A DNA stretch of 6,987 nucleotides. It comes from Nostoc cf. edaphicum LEGE 07299 (lineage in GTDB: Bacteria; Cyanobacteriota; Cyanobacteriia; Cyanobacteriales; Nostocaceae). Numbering within the stretch: position 1 is the stretch's first letter; every line of letters starts with the position of its first letter. Location of the stretch: positions 1 through 6,987 of the forward strand of contig NZ_JADEXF010000168.1 of the NCBI RefSeq assembly GCF_015207245.1, given 5' to 3'. This document shows, one piece after another, positions 5,120 through 6,987 of the stretch. Made by a program: the position numbers and the translations under genes. The notes below the pieces were generated by a model. It had not been told where the DNA came from. It saw only the letters and a program-made list of their open reading frames with translations, and did not search any database.

Positions 5120-6987
5120 TTAAACACCTTGTTGATGATTACGGCGACGAGTCCGAGCTGCTTGTTGGCGTTGAGCGCGATTTTGCAGCTTGTCAGAAGA
5201 CGGTTGGCTATTCTGGTTGGAATGCAAATAGTTTGCTAAAGAGCCAATTGTTGAATACTGAAATAACTTCACAGCAGGTAGCTCAATACCAAGTTCCTGT
5301 TTTACTCGCGCAGCAACTTGGAGAATTGAGATTGAGGTTGTTCCCAAATCAAAGAAATTATCATCAATCCCAACGCGATCGATTTTGAGCAGTTCGGATA
5401 AAATACCTGCAACCAGACGTTCTAAATCTGTTTGTGGAGCAATGTACGCTTGTTCCAGTTGTGGACGTTCTCTACTTGGTGCTGGCAATTTCTGTCTATC
5501 TAATTTGCCGTTTACAGTCAAAGGCATTGATTCTAATAACACAAAAGCTGATGGCACCATGTAATTAGGTAGTCGCTGCTCTAAGAAGCTACGCAATTGC
5601 TTTGACGTGTAGCTACTGTTTTGATGAGGAACAACATAAGCAACTAACTGCTTTTCGCCTGTTTCTTCTTGACGAGCTAGAACGACTATTTCGCGAACAT
5701 CAGGATGTTGAGCAATTTCTCTTTCAATTTCCCCTAGTTCAATTCGGAAGCCACGAATCTTTACCTGATGGTCAATACGACCGAGATATTCTAAGTCTCC
5801 ATTGGGTAGATATCTTGCTAAATCACCCGTTTTATAAAGCCGCGCCTGCGGATCGTTACTTAAGGGGTTAGCAATAAAAGCTTTCGCAGTCAAATCAGGA
5901 CGATTGAGATAGCCACGAGCTAAACCTGCACCTCCCACATAGATTTCACCAGGAACACCAACGCTAACTAACTGTCTATGCTCATCTAGCAGATACAATT
6001 GCAAGTCAGGAATTGGACAACCAATCACACTCCCTGCTCCTGGTCTTAAGTCATCTTCTGTAATTGGACGATAGGTAACATGAACGGTAGTTTCTGTAAT
6101 ACCGTACATATTCACCAACTTTGGAAACTCATACCCGTGAAGAGTAAACCAAGGCTTTAAGCTTTGAATTTCTAATGCTTCCCCACCAAAGATAACCCAA
6201 CGCAGAGCTAAGTTCTCAGAATTAGCAATTGTCTGTTCTGTGTGGATTAATTGTTGGAAAGCTGAAGGAGTTTGATTGAGAACTGTAACTTTTTCTTTGC
6301 AGAGTAATTCATAGAAGGCTTCGGGAGAACGGCTAACTAAATATGGCACTACAACTAACCGTCCGCCGTAAATTAATGCACCCCAAATTTCCCACACAGA
6401 AAAGTCAAAAGCAAAGGAGTGAAACAGCGTCCATACATCCTCTTGGTTAAAGTGATACCAATGTTCGGTAGCTTTAAATAAACGCACAACATTGGAGTGA
6501 TTAATTAATACACCTTTGGGTTTACCTGTAGAACCAGAAGTATAAATTATGTAAGCCAAGTTTTCAGCTGTTACTGAACTGGTTGGGTTTTCTGAACTGT
6601 ATTGAGATAGGATTTCTTTGTCAGAATCAAGGCAGAAAACTTGAGTATGGTTTTGAGGAAGATTATTTAATAAGTGTTTTTGCGTTAGCAATACTGAAAC
6701 TTGAGCATCTTCTAAGATAAAAGCGAGGCGCTCAACTGGATAATTTGGGTCAAGTGGCGCATAGGCTCCACCCGTTTTGAGAATAGCCAACAATCCCACT
6801 ATCATTTCTAAGGAGCGTTCTACACAGATGCCAACAAGGACATCAGTCCCTACCCCTAAATTTTGTAAGTATTGTGCTAATTGATTTGCTTTGATATTCA
6901 ACTCATGGTAGGTTAATTGTTGGTCTTCAAACACCACCGCCACAGCATCGGGTGTTTTTTCTACTTGCGCTTCAAATAACTCATGAA
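5120..6987 (-). CDS. NRPS module, adenylation (Thr) and peptidyl carrier domains, 5'-partial
   Basis: Nonribosomal peptide synthetase fragment that activates an amino acid as an AMP ester and tethers it to a phosphopantetheine arm. The frame stays open to the right edge, where it reads HELFEAQVEKTPDAV before the A domain. This is the usual lead-in after a condensation domain, so the true start lies outside the window and the GTG at 6941-6943 is an internal valine. Counting that Val as residue 1, the A domain runs to about 490 and the carrier domain spans about 500-575, with its attachment Ser at 537 (DLGTTSIS). The protein ends in an Arg/Gln-rich tail (576-607). The specificity residues spell DFWNIGMVHK, the classical threonine code. 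No epimerase, methyltransferase or thioesterase follows the carrier. The stop lies 3 bp before the downstream PKS, so the two are very likely co-transcribed and consecutive in the assembly line. Family and domain order are near certain, the Thr prediction is strong, and the final product is unknown. Confidence 0.95.
   Translation of the reverse strand, partial: HELFEAQVEKTPDAVAVVFEDQQLTYHELNIKANQLAQYLQNLGVGTDVLVGICVERSLEMIVGLLAILKTGGAYAPLDPNYPVERLAFILEDAQVSVLLTQKHLLNNLPQNHTQVFCLDSDKEILSQYSSENPTSSVTAENLAYIIYTSGSTGKPKGVLINHSNVVRLFKATEHWYHFNQEDVWTLFHSFAFDFSVWEIWGALIYGGRLVVVPYLVSRSPEAFYELLCKEKVTVLNQTPSAFQQLIHTEQTIANSENLALRWVIFGGEALEIQSLKPWFTLHGYEFPKLVNMYGITETTVHVTYRPITEDDLRPGAGSVIGCPIPDLQLYLLDEHRQLVSVGVPGEIYVGGAGLARGYLNRPDLTAKAFIANPLSNDPQARLYKTGDLARYLPNGDLEYLGRIDHQVKIRGFRIELGEIEREIAQHPDVREIVVLARQEETGEKQLVAYVVPHQNSSYTSKQLRSFLEQRLPNYMVPSAFVLLESMPLTVNGKLDRQKLPAPSRERPQLEQAYIAPQTDLERLVAGILSELLKIDRVGIDDNFFDLGTTSISILQVAARVKQELGIELPAVKLFQYSTIGSLANYLHSNQNSQPSSDKLQNRAQRQQAARTRRRNHQQGV
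5125..5130 (-). promoter_or_regulatory. Shine-Dalgarno of the PKS gene, inside the end of the NRPS gene
   Basis: On the minus strand the sequence AAGGTG lies 8 nt before the ATG at 5114-5116, and it overlaps the last codons of the upstream gene. A second in-frame ATG (5105-5107) would be 17 nt from this site, so the first ATG is preferred. The placement suggests translational coupling of the two genes. Confidence 0.6.
5219..5446 (-). other. Peptidyl carrier protein (thiolation) domain
   Basis: An approximately 75-residue carrier domain directly follows the A domain. The 4'-phosphopantetheine site is Ser537 in FFDLGTTSISILQ, counted from the Val at 6943. The sequence between helices II and III (ELGIELPAVKLFQYSTIGSL) is ordinary for cyanobacterial carriers. 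The carrier is the last folded domain of its protein and is followed only by a basic tail, so it must hand its cargo to another polypeptide. The adjacent PKS is the obvious partner. Confidence 0.9.
5474..6987 (-). other. Adenylation domain, predicted L-threonine specificity (partial at N-terminus)
   Basis: Core motifs are all present and in order, numbered from the Val codon at 6943: A3 YTSGSTGKPKG (134-144), A4 FDFSVWEIW (179-187), A5 NMYGITETT (278-286), A7 YKTGDLARY (370-378), A8 GRIDHQVKIRGFRIELGE (388-405), and A10 with the catalytic Lys480 in TVNGKLDR. Pocket residues aligned by eye to GrsA numbering are D180, F181, W184, N223, I251, G253, M279, V287, H288 and K480, which match the Thr code at all ten positions. 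The extreme N-terminus and any C domain are cut off by the window edge. Nothing suggests inactivation. Confidence 0.93.

Noticed and set aside
5098..5388. Plus-strand open frame across the NRPS/PKS junction
   Set aside because: It is antisense to the carrier domain and the start of the PKS. The minus-strand translation is clearly the conserved one.
5120..6943. NRPS gene starting at the GTG at 6941-6943
   Set aside because: The frame continues open to the window edge with a typical pre-A-domain sequence (HELFEAQVEKTPDAV), and the GTG falls inside the conserved DAVAVVF strand. It is an internal Val, so the gene is 5'-partial.

Overview
The window looks like part of a filamentous cyanobacterial (Nostocales-type) genome. 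The grounds are four perfect HIP1 octamers (GCGATCGC), a short dispersed repeat of the kind familiar from Nostoc/Anabaena lodged inside a gene, a MITE-like inverted-repeat element of familiar Nostoc style, and protein sequences of the cyanobacterial NRPS/PKS type. This assignment rests on pattern recognition, not on a search.

Nearly the whole window is two genes of a hybrid NRPS-PKS natural-product cluster, both on the minus strand, so they read from high to low coordinates. The upstream gene (5120 to the right edge, 5' end outside the window) encodes the adenylation and peptidyl-carrier part of an NRPS module. Its specificity residues read DFWNIGMVHK, the canonical threonine code. Three bases after its stop, and with its Shine-Dalgarno inside the upstream gene, starts a 1647-residue one-module PKS (173-5116) with the order KS, malonyl-type AT, ACP, class-III PLP aminotransferase (AMT), followed by a short tail. 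It has no KR, DH, ER or methyltransferase domain.

Read colinearly, the NRPS loads Thr (probably onto a growing peptide), the hybrid-type KS extends it with malonate to a beta-ketoacyl-ACP, and the fused aminotransferase converts the ketone to a beta-amine. The predicted unit is a Thr-derived 3,4-diamino-5-hydroxyhexanoyl group, an amino analogue of statine. The PKS has no condensation or thioesterase domain, so the next enzyme must be a separate protein outside the window. The exact product cannot be named from this window.

Positions 1-172, downstream of the PKS stop, contain no recognisable complete gene. They hold a ~80-bp element with 11-bp perfect inverted ends (86-96 / 153-163), nearly flanked by a 6-bp direct repeat, and perhaps the last codons of a convergent plus-strand gene (1-69). 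The most notable sequence-level feature is a ~29-bp repeat at 3323-3351 that is translated in frame within the AT domain region.
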